DNA of 64,000 nucleotides from Motilibacter rhizosphaerae (GTDB lineage Bacteria > Actinomycetota > Actinomycetes > Motilibacterales > Motilibacteraceae). Each line of letters begins with the position of its first letter. The stretch's first letter is position 1. The notes beneath the pieces are model-generated. The model saw nothing but the letters and a program-made list of their open reading frames with translations, was not told the DNA's origin and did no database searches. This document shows positions 15,628-23,892 of this stretch, one piece after another. The stretch spans positions 62,001-126,000 of the forward strand of contig NZ_SGXD01000005.1 of assembly GCF_004216915.1 (NCBI RefSeq), read 5' to 3'. The position numbers and the translations under genes are program-made.

Positions 15628-16680
15628 TCAGGCGAGCTCGGCGCGCACCGCCTCGGCGAACGCGTCGATGTCGGCCTCGGTGGTGTCGAAGGTCGTCATC
15701 CAGCGGACCTCGCCGGTCGCCTCGTCCCACACGTAGAACCGGAACTGCTTCTGCAGCCGCTCGGTCACGTCGGCGGGCAGGACCGCGAAGACGGCGTTCG
15801 CCTGCACCGGTCGGACGATCTGCAGCCCCGGCAGGTCGCCCACCGCTGCAGCGAGCCGCTGCGCCATGGCGTTGGCGTGGCTCGCGTTGCGCAGCCACAG
15901 GTCGCCGCCGAGCAGCGCCTCGAACTGCGCGGAGACGAAGCGCATCTTCGACGCCAGCTGCATGCTGGCCTTGCGCAGGTAGAGCAGGTCGCTGTCGGGG
16001 ACCGTCGGGTCGAGCACGACGACGACCTCGCCGAGCATCAGGCCGTTCTTCGTGCCGCCGAACGACACCGCGTCGACGCCGACCTCGGTGGTGAACGCCG
16101 CGAAGTCGACCCCGAGCGCCGCTGCGGCGTTGGAGATGCGCGCCCCGTCGAGGTGGACCTTCATCCCCTTCTCGTGCGCGGCGTCGCAGATCGCGCGCAG
16201 CTCGTCGACCGTGTAGACGGTGCCGAGCTCGGTGGACTGCGTCACCGAGACCACCTGCGGCTGCGCGCGGTGCTCGTCGTCGAAGCCGCGGGCCTCGACC
16301 TCCATCAGCTCGGGCGTGAGCTTCCCGTCGGGCGTGGGGATCGTCAGCAGCTTCAGCCCGCCGACCCGCTCGGGCGCGCCGCACTCGTCGACGTGGATGT
16401 GCGCGGACTGCGGGCAGACCACCGCGCCCCAGCGGGTGGTGAGCGCCTGCAGCGCCACGACGTTGGCGCCGGTCCCGTTGAAGACCGGGAACGCCCGCGC
16501 CTGCGGGCCGAAGTGCTGCCGGAACACCTCCTGCAGGTGCCCGGTGTAGACGTCGTTGCCGTACGCCGTCTGGTGCCCGCCGTTGGCCCGCCCGATCGCC
16601 TCGAGCACCTCGGGGTGGATGCCGGAGTAGTTGTCGCTGGCGAAGCCGCGCAGCTGCGGGTCGTGTCGCTGCTCGCTCAC
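15628..16680 (-). CDS. Low-specificity threonine aldolase (beta-eliminating lyase family)
   Basis: 350 residues, fold type I PLP enzyme cleaving L-threonine or allo-threonine to glycine and acetaldehyde. Visible features are F-A-S-D-N-Y-S-G-I-H-P near residue 12, the H-x-D-E segment near residue 94, K-V-H-L-D-G-A-R near residue 175 with the PLP-contacting Asp, and the Schiff-base Lys in S-F-G-G-T-K-N-G near residue 205. GTG 16680 overlaps the SDR stop (GTGA). It is the third gene of the DUF6421 - SDR - aldolase operon. Confidence 0.93.
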   Translation of the reverse strand: MSEQRHDPQLRGFASDNYSGIHPEVLEAIGRANGGHQTAYGNDVYTGHLQEVFRQHFGPQARAFPVFNGTGANVVALQALTTRWGAVVCPQSAHIHVDECGAPERVGGLKLLTIPTPDGKLTPELMEVEARGFDDEHRAQPQVVSVTQSTELGTVYTVDELRAICDAAHEKGMKVHLDGARISNAAAALGVDFAAFTTEVGVDAVSFGGTKNGLMLGEVVVVLDPTVPDSDLLYLRKASMQLASKMRFVSAQFEALLGGDLWLRNASHANAMAQRLAAAVGDLPGLQIVRPVQANAVFAVLPADVTERLQKQFRFYVWDEATGEVRWMTTFDTTEADIDAFAEAVRAELA

Positions 16681-17315
16681 GCGGCCAGCCCCCCTCGTCG
16701 TCCGTTCAGGTCCTGCGCGTCCGTGTCCCAGAGTCGCACGAGCGCGTCGGCGAGCGTCGTGGCGGGAGTCCAGCCGGGTCGCTCGCCGATCGCCTGCACG
16801 ACCAGGATGTGCGCGGCAGCAGCGGTTCCCGCGAACGAGTCGGCCAGGGCGAGGGTCCACGCCTCCGCCGCGGCCTTCGCCGAGACGTACGCCGCGCTGC
16901 CCGCCGTCGGGCGCTCGACCGCCGCCGCCGACACGATCGCGAAGCGCCCGGCGTCGCTGGCGCGCAGCACTTCGTGGAACGCGAGGGTGACGTGCTGCAG
17001 CGTACGGACCAGCGCGTCGTGCAGGAGCTCCGCGTCCTCGAGGGTGTTCGCGGCGAACCCCTTGCCCCCGCGCCAGCCTCCGACGAGGTGGAGCACGCCG
17101 TCGACGGGGCCGACCCGAGCGGCCAGGCCCGCGACGGCCGCGGCGTCCAGCAGGTCGACGGCCTCCGCCCGGACGCCGGGAGCCTCGAGCGCCGACGGGT
17201 CGCGCGAGACCGCCACGACGGACGCCCCCGCTGCGGTCAGCGCGGCGACCGTCGCTCGCCCCGCGGGGCCGCTCGCCCCGGTCACCACGACCGTGCGGCC
17301 GGCGACACCGGTCAC
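16677..17315 (-). CDS. Short-chain dehydrogenase/reductase (SDR)
   Basis: 212 residues, short but complete SDR. The Rossmann motif T-G-A-S-G-P-A-G starts near residue 10 (Ala in place of the middle variable residue), the G-G-W-R-G-G loop follows strand 4, and the catalytic Y-V-S-A-K pair is near residue 150. NAD(P) specificity is unclear. GTG 17315 overlaps the DUF6421 stop by four bases and its own stop overlaps the aldolase GTG, so all three are translationally coupled. The substrate is unknown. Confidence 0.88.
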   Translation of the reverse strand: MTGVAGRTVVVTGASGPAGRATVAALTAAGASVVAVSRDPSALEAPGVRAEAVDLLDAAAVAGLAARVGPVDGVLHLVGGWRGGKGFAANTLEDAELLHDALVRTLQHVTLAFHEVLRASDAGRFAIVSAAAVERPTAGSAAYVSAKAAAEAWTLALADSFAGTAAAAHILVVQAIGERPGWTPATTLADALVRLWDTDAQDLNGRRGGLAA

Positions 17316-18649
17316 GCGCGGATCCCGCGCGTCGACTCGATGACCGGGCCGATCTTCTTGCTCAGCGCCTCGAAGAACATGCTCAGCGGGAACTCGTCCG
17401 GCAGCACGAGGTTGGTGAGCTCCTTCGGCGGCCCGTCGAGCGGCAGCGCCTCCCGGCCGCGCGCCCAGGTCGAGGCCGGGTGCGGCTCGACGCAGGTCGT
17501 GACGAGCTCGTAGGCCGCCAGCCAGTGGGAGACCTTGGGCCGGTCGATGCTGCGCCAGTAGAGGTCCTCGATCTGCTCGAGCAGCGCGAGCACGGCGTCG
17601 GGCAGCGCCTCCCAGTCGACGCTGAGCCGGTTGTCGGTCCAGTTGACGACCCGGCGGCGGTGGAGGAAGGCGAAGAGCAGCTGCCCGCCCAGCCCGTCGT
17701 AGTTGCGCACGCGCGACCCGGCCAGCGGGAAGCGCAGGGCGCGGTCGAGGACGATGGCGTACTGCGCGAGCCGTGCGCCGGCGACCCCGGCCCGGTCGAG
17801 CTCGACCGCCGCGCGGAAGGCGGTGAGGTCGCAGCGCAGCTCCTCGAGCGCGTAGAGCCAGAAGGGCATGCGCTGCTTGACCATGAACGGGTCGAACGGC
17901 AGGTCGCCGTGCATGTGCGTGCGGTCGTGGATGACGTCCCACAGCACGAAGGTCTCCTGCGCCACGCGCTGGTCGTCGAGCAGCACCTGCACGTCCGCCG
18001 GCAGCTCGAGGCGCAGCACGTCCAGCGCCGCGCGCATGACCGTGCGGAAGCGGGCCGCCTCGCGGTCGCAGAAGATCGCGCCCCACGTGAAGCGCGGGAC
18101 CTCGCGGACGGCGACTGTCTCGGGGAAGAGCACCGCGGAGTTGGTGTCGTAGCCCGCGGTGAAGTCGAGGAACTCGACCGGCACGAACATCGGGTTGGCG
18201 TAGTCGCCGGCCTCGACCTCGGCGACCCACGCCGGCCAGGTCACCTTGAGCAGCACGGCTTCCAGGTGCCGGTCCGGGTTGCCGTTCTGCGTGTACATCG
18301 GGAAGACGACGAGGTGCTCGACACCGTCGACGCGCTGCTGCTCCGGGTGGAACTCGAGCAGCGAGTCGAGGAAGTCGGGGACGCCGACACCCCCGTCACG
18401 CCAGCGCTCGAGGTCGCGCTGCACGGCCGCGAGGTACGCCGCGTCGTGCGGGAACGCCGGGGCCAGCTCTGCCACGGCAGCCACGGCGGAGGCGAGGGAC
18501 TCCTGCGCCACGGTGAGGTCGCCCTCCGGCGACAGCGAGCCGTCCCCCGCCAGGTGCGGGCGCAGCTGCTCCACCGCGCCCTTCAGGGCCGCCCACGCCG
18601 GGCTCTCGCTGACGAGCGACGGGGCGGGCAGGAGCACGGGCGGCGTCAT
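17312..18649 (-). CDS. DUF6421 family protein
   Basis: 445 residues, soluble, no signal peptide. I recognise it as the DUF6421 family of actinobacteria, which has no assigned reaction. The most striking part is H-D-R-T-H-M-H at residues 241-247 followed by G-D-L-P-F-D-P-F-M-V-K-Q-R-M-P and E-E-L-R-C-D-L: a His/Asp/Glu-rich cluster that could bind a metal, similar in layout to metal-dependent hydrolases, but this is inference. It is the first gene of a coupled operon with an SDR and a threonine aldolase. ATG 18649 has TACGGT six bases upstream, overlapped by an inverted repeat. Confidence 0.85.
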   Translation of the reverse strand: MTPPVLLPAPSLVSESPAWAALKGAVEQLRPHLAGDGSLSPEGDLTVAQESLASAVAAVAELAPAFPHDAAYLAAVQRDLERWRDGGVGVPDFLDSLLEFHPEQQRVDGVEHLVVFPMYTQNGNPDRHLEAVLLKVTWPAWVAEVEAGDYANPMFVPVEFLDFTAGYDTNSAVLFPETVAVREVPRFTWGAIFCDREAARFRTVMRAALDVLRLELPADVQVLLDDQRVAQETFVLWDVIHDRTHMHGDLPFDPFMVKQRMPFWLYALEELRCDLTAFRAAVELDRAGVAGARLAQYAIVLDRALRFPLAGSRVRNYDGLGGQLLFAFLHRRRVVNWTDNRLSVDWEALPDAVLALLEQIEDLYWRSIDRPKVSHWLAAYELVTTCVEPHPASTWARGREALPLDGPPKELTNLVLPDEFPLSMFFEALSKKIGPVIESTRGIRA

Positions 18650-18650
18650 G

Positions 18651-18679
18651 TCACGACCGTAGCGCTCCTACGACCGTGA
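18651..18679. promoter_or_regulatory. Inverted repeat over the DUF6421 promoter; putative -10 at 18656-18661
   Basis: TCACGACCGTAG (18651-18662) and CTACGACCGTGA (18668-18679) form an imperfect dyad, 10 of 12 positions pairing, centred near 18665. The minus-strand hexamer TACGGT (18656-18661) inside it lies six bases before ATG 18649. It could be an operator for an unknown repressor. Confidence 0.45.
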
Positions 18680-18698
18680 CGCCAGGACCACCACCCGG

Positions 18699-19712
18699 TC
18701 AGGCGGCGGCCGCCTCCGCGAGCGCCCCCCACTCGCGCAGCAGGCTCTCCCCGAACATCCCCTCGACCGCGAGGTACGCCGCGGTGCCGAACAGCAGGTC
18801 CGCGCGCAGCTCCGGCTCGGCCGCGACGAGCGACCCGCACATGTCCTTCGAGGCCAGCTGCTCGTGCACCGCGTCGGCCTCGACGTGCTCGTCGTAGTAG
18901 AGCGTCGCCGACTCCGGCAGGCGCAGCCGGCGCAGCCCCGCGGCCAGCCGCCGGCACGGCTCCGTCGACGTCATCTCGATGCCCGCGAGGTGGCCGAGGG
19001 CGGAGGCCCGCCAGCGGCGCGCGATCCCGAAGAAGCTCATGAGGTTCGCGGCGCACAGCGCCTCGGCGGACGCGTCGTCGGCGTACGCGCCGTACGTGTC
19101 GTCCAGCCCGAGCTCGCGCATCATCCGGCCGAACATCGCCGAGTGCAGGCGCACGGCACTGCCCCCGCCGTACTCGTCGGCCTGGATCTCGACGAGTGCG
19201 GCCTTGGCGCGTCCGCGGATCCGCGGCACGACCCACGTGTGGGGGTCGGCCTCCTTGAGGTGGTAGAGCGACTTGTGGCGCAGGAACTCCTGCCACTGCG
19301 CGAGGTCGCCGTGGCGGGAGAGGTAGCGCGAGAGCGACGGGCCGTCGTCGGCGGCGATGACCCGCTCGAGCGCCAGGTCGACGTCCTCGCCGTCGTCCTC
19401 GGCGAGCACCGCCGCGAACGGGGTGCGCGCCACCAGCCGCCGCAGGTCGCGCTCGACGGCCGCCTCCAGCGCCCGGCGCACCGCGAGCACGCTCGGCTCC
19501 TGCTCGGCCTCGTCCGGCACACCGTCGATGCCGGTGTAGTGCAGCTCGTAGAGCGCGAGCAGGGCGACCTGGACGTCCTCGTCGGTCAGCGCGTCGCGGG
19601 TCTCGGCCGCCCGGGCACGCGCGCAGCCCAGGGTGGCCTCGGACAGGGTGCCGCCGTGGAGCTCGCGGAGGACCGCCTCGCTCAGCGGCCCTCGTGGCCG
19701 CGGGGTCTTCAT
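18699..19712 (-). CDS. Iron-containing redox enzyme family (heme-oxygenase-like fold)
   Basis: 337 residues, all-helical. I recognise the heme-oxygenase-like di-iron oxidase/oxygenase (HDO) type pattern: Q-A-D-E-Y-G-G-G near residue 175, H-x-x-M-F near residue 187, and D-E-H-V-E-A-D-A-V-H-E near residue 281, which together supply Glu/Asp/His metal ligands. Members perform O2-dependent oxidations in small-molecule biosynthesis. The substrate is unknown. ATG 19712 was chosen; an upstream GTG would add a low-complexity extension. It ends 49 bp before the DUF6421 operon on the same strand, which may be coincidence or linkage. Confidence 0.8.
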   Translation of the reverse strand: MKTPRPRGPLSEAVLRELHGGTLSEATLGCARARAAETRDALTDEDVQVALLALYELHYTGIDGVPDEAEQEPSVLAVRRALEAAVERDLRRLVARTPFAAVLAEDDGEDVDLALERVIAADDGPSLSRYLSRHGDLAQWQEFLRHKSLYHLKEADPHTWVVPRIRGRAKAALVEIQADEYGGGSAVRLHSAMFGRMMRELGLDDTYGAYADDASAEALCAANLMSFFGIARRWRASALGHLAGIEMTSTEPCRRLAAGLRRLRLPESATLYYDEHVEADAVHEQLASKDMCGSLVAAEPELRADLLFGTAAYLAVEGMFGESLLREWGALAEAAAA

Positions 19713-19811
19713 GAACCACGTCTGCCCCGATCGGCAGGGGGACAAGCGCGCAACCGGCCGGAAACGTGGCAGCGCGGTTCGCGGGCGGCACGGCGCGGGG
19801 AGGAGACGACC

Positions 19812-20162
19812 ATGCCGTCCACGACGATCCGCTGCGAACGCAGCATGCCCGCGCCCGCCGAGGTCGCCTATGAGGTGGCGACCGACCCGGCGCAGCTCCA
19901 CCGCTGGGTGCCGGTGCTCGGGCTGCCGGAGGGCGAGGAGCCCGCCCTCCAGGTGGACCGCGCGAACCTCCGCGCGAGCTGGGGCCACGGCTCGGGGTAC
20001 GCCGGCCACCTGCAGGTCGAGGACGCCGACGCGGGGACGAGCGTCGTCCGGCTGGACCTGGAGTTCGCGGGCGGCGCGCCGGACAGCGCGGAGGAGCTGG
20101 TGGGGCAGGCGCTGGACCTGCTCGCCGGCGAGGTGGAGACGCGCGTGGACGACGCCTCGTGA
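19812..20162 (+). CDS. SRPBCC (START-like) family protein
   Basis: 116 residues forming a short polyketide-cyclase/START-like fold: A-P-A-E-V-A-Y-E-V-A-T-D-P-A-Q-L-H-R-W near residue 12 is the usual first helix of SRPBCC proteins, followed by alternating strands and a long C-terminal helix (S-A-E-E-L-V-G-Q-A-L-D-L-L). Such proteins bind hydrophobic ligands. ATG 19812 is preceded by GGAGGAG. The stop overlaps the start of the next SDR gene (GTGA). First gene of a three-gene coupled operon. Confidence 0.82.
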   Translation: MPSTTIRCERSMPAPAEVAYEVATDPAQLHRWVPVLGLPEGEEPALQVDRANLRASWGHGSGYAGHLQVEDADAGTSVVRLDLEFAGGAPDSAEELVGQALDLLAGEVETRVDDAS

Positions 20163-21028
20163 GGACGCCGTCCCGGTTCGACCTCACCGGCCGCGTCGTC
20201 CTCGTCACCGGCGGGACCGCGGGGATCGGCCGGGCCACGGCCAAGCTGCTGCACCGCAAGGGCGCGACGGTCGTCGTGTGCGGCCGGCACGAGGGGCGCC
20301 TCCAGGAGACGGTGGCCGAGCTGCCGGGGACGCACGGCATCCGTGCCGACACCACGGTGCCGGAGGACCGCGCGTCGCTGCTCGCCGAGGTCCTCGAGCG
20401 CCACGGGCGGCTGGACGCGCTCGTGCTCAACGCCGGCCAGGGCTGGGCGGGCCTCGTCGAGGACATGCCGGCCGAGGACGTCGAGCGCGTCATCGCGGTC
20501 AACCTCACGGCGACGGTCCAGCTCGCCCGGGCGGCGCTGCCGGCGCTGCTCGCCGACGGCGGCGGGGACCTCGTCGTCATGTCGAGCATCGCGGCGTGGT
20601 CCCAGGTCCCGCCGCTCACCGTCTACTGCGCGACCAAGGCCGGCGTGCAGGGCTTCGCCCGCGGGCTGCGCCGCGAGGTGTCGGGGCGCGGGGTCCGCGT
20701 GCACACCGTCAACCCGGTGGCCGTCCGCACCGAGTGGCTCGCCCGCGGCCACGGCTACGAGCCGAGCAGCGACGCCGACGCCCACCCGCGGCTGTCGCCC
20801 GGCATCCCGCCGTCGCTGGTCGCCCGCGCCGTGGCCCGTACGCTGCGCAGCCCCTGGTCGCGCGAGGTGTCGGTGCCCCGGATCAGCGGGCTCGCCCGGC
20901 TCGGCGAGGTGCCGCCCGTCGACAAGGCGCTCGACATCGCGCTCTCGCGCATCCCCGGCGGGATCGAGGGCTTCGCCGACCAGATGGTCGGCCCCAGGGT
21001 GTCGCGCCGGGGGGAGGAGCGGCCGTGA
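20159..21028 (+). CDS. Short-chain dehydrogenase/reductase (SDR)
   Basis: 289 residues, classical SDR. T-G-G-T-A-G-I-G near residue 16 is the NAD(P) site, L-N-A-G near residue 87 stabilises the core, S-S-I-A-A near residue 141 gives the catalytic Ser, and Y-C-A-T-K near residue 156 the Tyr/Lys pair. The C-terminal extension (R-T-L-R-S-P-W-S-R-E-V onward) resembles SDRs that act on lipid-like substrates. GTG start at 20159, coupled to both neighbours by four-base overlaps. Confidence 0.9.
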   Translation: MRTPSRFDLTGRVVLVTGGTAGIGRATAKLLHRKGATVVVCGRHEGRLQETVAELPGTHGIRADTTVPEDRASLLAEVLERHGRLDALVLNAGQGWAGLVEDMPAEDVERVIAVNLTATVQLARAALPALLADGGGDLVVMSSIAAWSQVPPLTVYCATKAGVQGFARGLRREVSGRGVRVHTVNPVAVRTEWLARGHGYEPSSDADAHPRLSPGIPPSLVARAVARTLRSPWSREVSVPRISGLARLGEVPPVDKALDIALSRIPGGIEGFADQMVGPRVSRRGEERP

Positions 21029-21645
21029 GCGGACTGCGCCTGCGGCGCCCCTCGCGCGCCGCGCTCGTCCGGCTGCTCGCGAGGCAGTCCGGCCAGCCGC
21101 TGACCTACGAGCACCAGGGGATCAGCCTCGAGGCGGCCCCCGTCCTGCCCGCGGGCTGGGGCGTCAGCAGCGCGTCACGGACCGTCGGCTCCGGCGACGC
21201 GGTCTGGCAGGCCGCCCGGGCCGCCCTCGACGGCTGGGCCGCGCACGCCGCGGTCGGGGTCGTGCTCGAGCCGGAGCGCCCGCCGCTGCGCGTCGGCCAG
21301 GAGGTCGTCGTCGTGGCCGGGCTGCGCTGGGGCGCGGTCGTCGCCGCCTGCCGCATCGTGCGCGTCGTCGACGAGCCCGACGCGTACGGCTTCGCCTACG
21401 GCACCCTGCCCCTGCACCCCGAGGTGGGGGAGGAGGGCTTCGTCGTGCGCCGCGAGCTGCGCCCCGACGGCAGCACGGGTGAGGTCAGCGTGCACGTCCG
21501 CGCGGTCTCCCGCGCCGTGGCGCTGCCCGCCCGGCTGGCGCCGCCGCTGGCGCGCCTCGTCATCGCCGGCTACGTGCGGGGCTACCTGCGCGGGCTGGCT
21601 CAGGCGGCGGGGGTCTCCGCGAGGTCGGAGGGGCGCAGCCGGTAG
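21025..21645 (+). CDS. DUF1990 family protein
   Basis: 206 residues with the DUF1990 pattern: Y-E-H-Q-G near residue 29, L-P-A-G-W-G near residue 42, an A-A-L-D-G-W segment near residue 65, C-R-I-V-R-V near residue 110, G-F-A-Y-G-T-L-P-L-H-P-E-x-G-E-E near residue 122 and a C-terminal segment with V-S-R-A-V-A-L-P-A-R-L. No reaction is known. GTG 21025 overlaps the SDR stop. The last 46 bp overlap the convergent GNAT gene. Confidence 0.85.
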   Translation: MSGLRLRRPSRAALVRLLARQSGQPLTYEHQGISLEAAPVLPAGWGVSSASRTVGSGDAVWQAARAALDGWAAHAAVGVVLEPERPPLRVGQEVVVVAGLRWGAVVAACRIVRVVDEPDAYGFAYGTLPLHPEVGEEGFVVRRELRPDGSTGEVSVHVRAVSRAVALPARLAPPLARLVIAGYVRGYLRGLAQAAGVSARSEGRSR

Positions 21646-22145
21646 ACCTGCAGGACGAGGCCGTAGTACTTGTCGGTCTCGCCGACCCACTCCATGCCGA
21701 GGCGGCGGGCGACGGCGGTCGCGCGCTCGTTGGAGGGGCGCACGACGGCGAAGACCTCCTCGACGGCCTCGGAGAACGCGTACTGCGCCACGGCGCGGGC
21801 GGCCTCGGTGGCGTAGCCCTGGCCCCAGTGCCCCGGGGCGAGCTGCCAGCCGATCTCGATGTCCTCGTCGTACGGCGGGAGCGGGCGGAGCTCCATGCCG
21901 CCGACGACCACGCCGTCCGCGGCCCGCTCGACGGCCCAGCGCCCGCGCGGCGTCTCCAGCCCGGCCTGCTCGGCGGCCCAGCGCTCGAGGTGCTCGCGCA
22001 TCTGCTCGACGTCGGCGGGAGCGGACATCGCGGGGGTCAGCCAGCGGGCCACCGAGGCGTCGCCGAACACCGCCAGCGCGGCCTCGGCGTCGTCGGGCGT
22101 CCAGGGACGCAGGACCAGGCGCTCGGTGGAGATCACGTCGGTCAC
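21600..22145 (-). CDS. GNAT acetyltransferase, RimJ/RimL type
   Basis: 181 residues. It opens with T-E-R-L-V-L-R-P-W-T-P-D-D-A, typical of RimJ/RimL-like N-acetyltransferases (Acetyltransf_3), and carries the acetyl-CoA loop region G-H-W-G-Q-G-Y-A-T-E-A near residue 104 and N-E-R-A-T-A-V-A-R-R-L-G-M near residue 139. It could acetylate a protein N-terminus or a small amine. GTG 22145 overlaps the GH20 stop by four bases. Last gene of the feoABC operon. Confidence 0.9.
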   Translation of the reverse strand: MTDVISTERLVLRPWTPDDAEAALAVFGDASVARWLTPAMSAPADVEQMREHLERWAAEQAGLETPRGRWAVERAADGVVVGGMELRPLPPYDEDIEIGWQLAPGHWGQGYATEAARAVAQYAFSEAVEEVFAVVRPSNERATAVARRLGMEWVGETDKYYGLVLQVYRLRPSDLAETPAA

Positions 22146-23605
22146 GCGGGCAATCTACCGGTCGCGGGCCCGGTGCCTCCGGGCAGTCCGGGCGGTCTTG
22201 GCGGGGCAGCCGGCCAGTCGACCCCGTCCGCCGGGTGCCAGTGCCGGCCGCGCCGCGTCCAGCCGGGGGAGCAGGCCGCCACCCGCTCGCGGAACCCTGC
22301 CCAGTCGCGACGCTCCTGCGCCGACCACCCGACCTCGGCGGTGGCGAGCAGCCGCGGCAGCGCCATCGTCTCCACGTCCGCCAGCGTGCGCAGCGTCTCG
22401 CTCCAGAGCGCCGCCTCGACGCCCTCGACCGCGGCCGGGTCGACGCCGTCGAGCAGGGTGACCGGGTCCCAGTCGTAGGCCTGCCGCAGCGGCAGCGTCC
22501 CGGCCCAGGTCAGGCCGAGCGGGAAGCCCTCGTCGTACTTGAGGTCGAGGTAGGTCCGGTCGGCCGGCGACAGCACCAGCCCGCAGCCCTGGGCGACGGC
22601 GGCCTGCGCGGCCCGGGCGCCCTCCGTGCCGCGGTGCCAGACCTGCACCAGCGAGCCCGGCGGCAGGACGGCCGCCGCTGCCTCCTCCCAGACGACGAGC
22701 CGGCGCCCGAGGGCGGTCACGGCCCCGCTCGCCCGGGCGACGAAGGCCACGTAGTCGTCGTGCGGGGTCTCCAGCGTCTCGTCGCCCCCGATGTGCAGCG
22801 GGGCGCCGGGGAAGGCGGCCGCGGCCGCGGCGAGCACGTCGCGGACGAACGCCCACGTGGTCTCCGACCGCACGTCGAGCGAGCTGTAGCCCACCTCGGT
22901 GTCGGTCCGCGGTGCGGGCGCGACGCCGTCGGGGTTCAGCTCCGGGCAGGCAGCCAACGCCGCGTTGGTGTGGCCCGGCATGTCGGTCTCGGGCACGACC
23001 GTGACGAAGCGGTCGGCGGCGTGCTGCACGATGCGCGCGAGCTCCTCCGGCGCGTACGCGCGTGCCGGGTCCCCGCCCACCGCGCCGCGCCCGCCGACCT
23101 CCGCGAGAGCGGGCCACTCGGGCACCGGCAGCCGCCAGCCCTGGTCGTCGGTGAGGTGCAGGTGCAGCACGTCGAGCTTGTACGCCGCGGCGAGGTCGAC
23201 GAAGCGGCAGACCTCGTCGGGGCTGAGCCAGTGCCGGGCGACGTCGAGCATGACCCCGCGGTGGGGGAAGCGCGGCTCGTCGGCGACCTCCACCCCGGGC
23301 AGCGCGTCGCCGGCGACGTCCAGCAGCTGCGCGAGCGTCGTCAGCGCGCGGAAGGCCCCGACCTCGGCGCCCGCGCGCACCTCGATGCCCTCCGGACCGG
23401 TGCGCAGCTCGTGCGCCTCGCCGACCAGGTCCGCCAGCTCGACGGTGAGCGCGACGCTGCGGCCGGCGAGCAGCTCCACGGCGTACGCGCCGGCGCGGTC
23501 CCAGCCCTCGGGCAGCGCCAGGCGCGGCTCGCCCGGGGTCAGCGGCAGCGGCGTGCCCGTCTCGACGACGGTGCGGGGCAGCGGGACGAGCGGGAGGGTC
23601 GTCAC
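22142..23605 (-). CDS. GH20 beta-N-acetylhexosaminidase
   Basis: 487 residues with a GH20b-like N-terminal region (1-125) and the catalytic barrel. H-R-G-V-M-L-D-V-A-R-H near residue 114 opens the barrel, L-H-L-H-L-T-D-D-Q-G-W-R near residue 146 and the catalytic D-E pair in H-I-G-G-D-E-T near residue 270 are present. It releases terminal GlcNAc or GalNAc, as in chitobiose recycling. There is no signal peptide, so it should act in the cytoplasm. GTG 23605 overlaps the feoC stop and its own stop overlaps the GNAT start, which ties it to an iron operon. Confidence 0.93.
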   Translation of the reverse strand: MTTLPLVPLPRTVVETGTPLPLTPGEPRLALPEGWDRAGAYAVELLAGRSVALTVELADLVGEAHELRTGPEGIEVRAGAEVGAFRALTTLAQLLDVAGDALPGVEVADEPRFPHRGVMLDVARHWLSPDEVCRFVDLAAAYKLDVLHLHLTDDQGWRLPVPEWPALAEVGGRGAVGGDPARAYAPEELARIVQHAADRFVTVVPETDMPGHTNAALAACPELNPDGVAPAPRTDTEVGYSSLDVRSETTWAFVRDVLAAAAAAFPGAPLHIGGDETLETPHDDYVAFVARASGAVTALGRRLVVWEEAAAAVLPPGSLVQVWHRGTEGARAAQAAVAQGCGLVLSPADRTYLDLKYDEGFPLGLTWAGTLPLRQAYDWDPVTLLDGVDPAAVEGVEAALWSETLRTLADVETMALPRLLATAEVGWSAQERRDWAGFRERVAACSPGWTRRGRHWHPADGVDWPAAPPRPPGLPGGTGPATGRLPA

Positions 23606-23892
23606 GGCCGGCGGGCGATGGAGATCGCGACCGGTCCGACCGCAGGGCCGGGACTGCCGCAGCCCGGCGCGTCGCCCTCGCCGGACGGGCAGGTGCCGCA
23701 GCCCCCGTCAGGACAGCCGCCGGCCAGCGGCTCGGCGACGAGCGCGCCCTTGCGCACCCAGTAGTCGACCATCGCCGAGACCTCGGCGACGGAGGCGCCG
23801 ACGCGGCGGGCGACGTCGTCGAGGCGGACCCCGCCGCCGGCGGCACCGCGCACCTCGAGGAGCACCTGGCGCAGCGCGGTCGGGGAGCTCAT
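23602..23892 (-). CDS. feoC: FeoC-like winged-helix iron-transport regulator
   Basis: 96 residues. An N-terminal winged-helix (L-R-Q-V-L-L-E-V ... V-A-R-R-V-G-A-S-V-A-E-V-S-A-M-V-D-Y-W) is followed by a Cys-rich loop with four Cys in C-P-D-G-G-C-G-T-C plus one more C ten residues later. FeoC proteins bind FeoB and some carry an oxygen-sensitive [4Fe-4S] cluster. ATG 23892 overlaps the feoB stop (ATGA). The call rests on fold, Cys loop and position after feoB. Confidence 0.85.
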   Translation of the reverse strand: MSSPTALRQVLLEVRGAAGGGVRLDDVARRVGASVAEVSAMVDYWVRKGALVAEPLAGGCPDGGCGTCPSGEGDAPGCGSPGPAVGPVAISIARRP

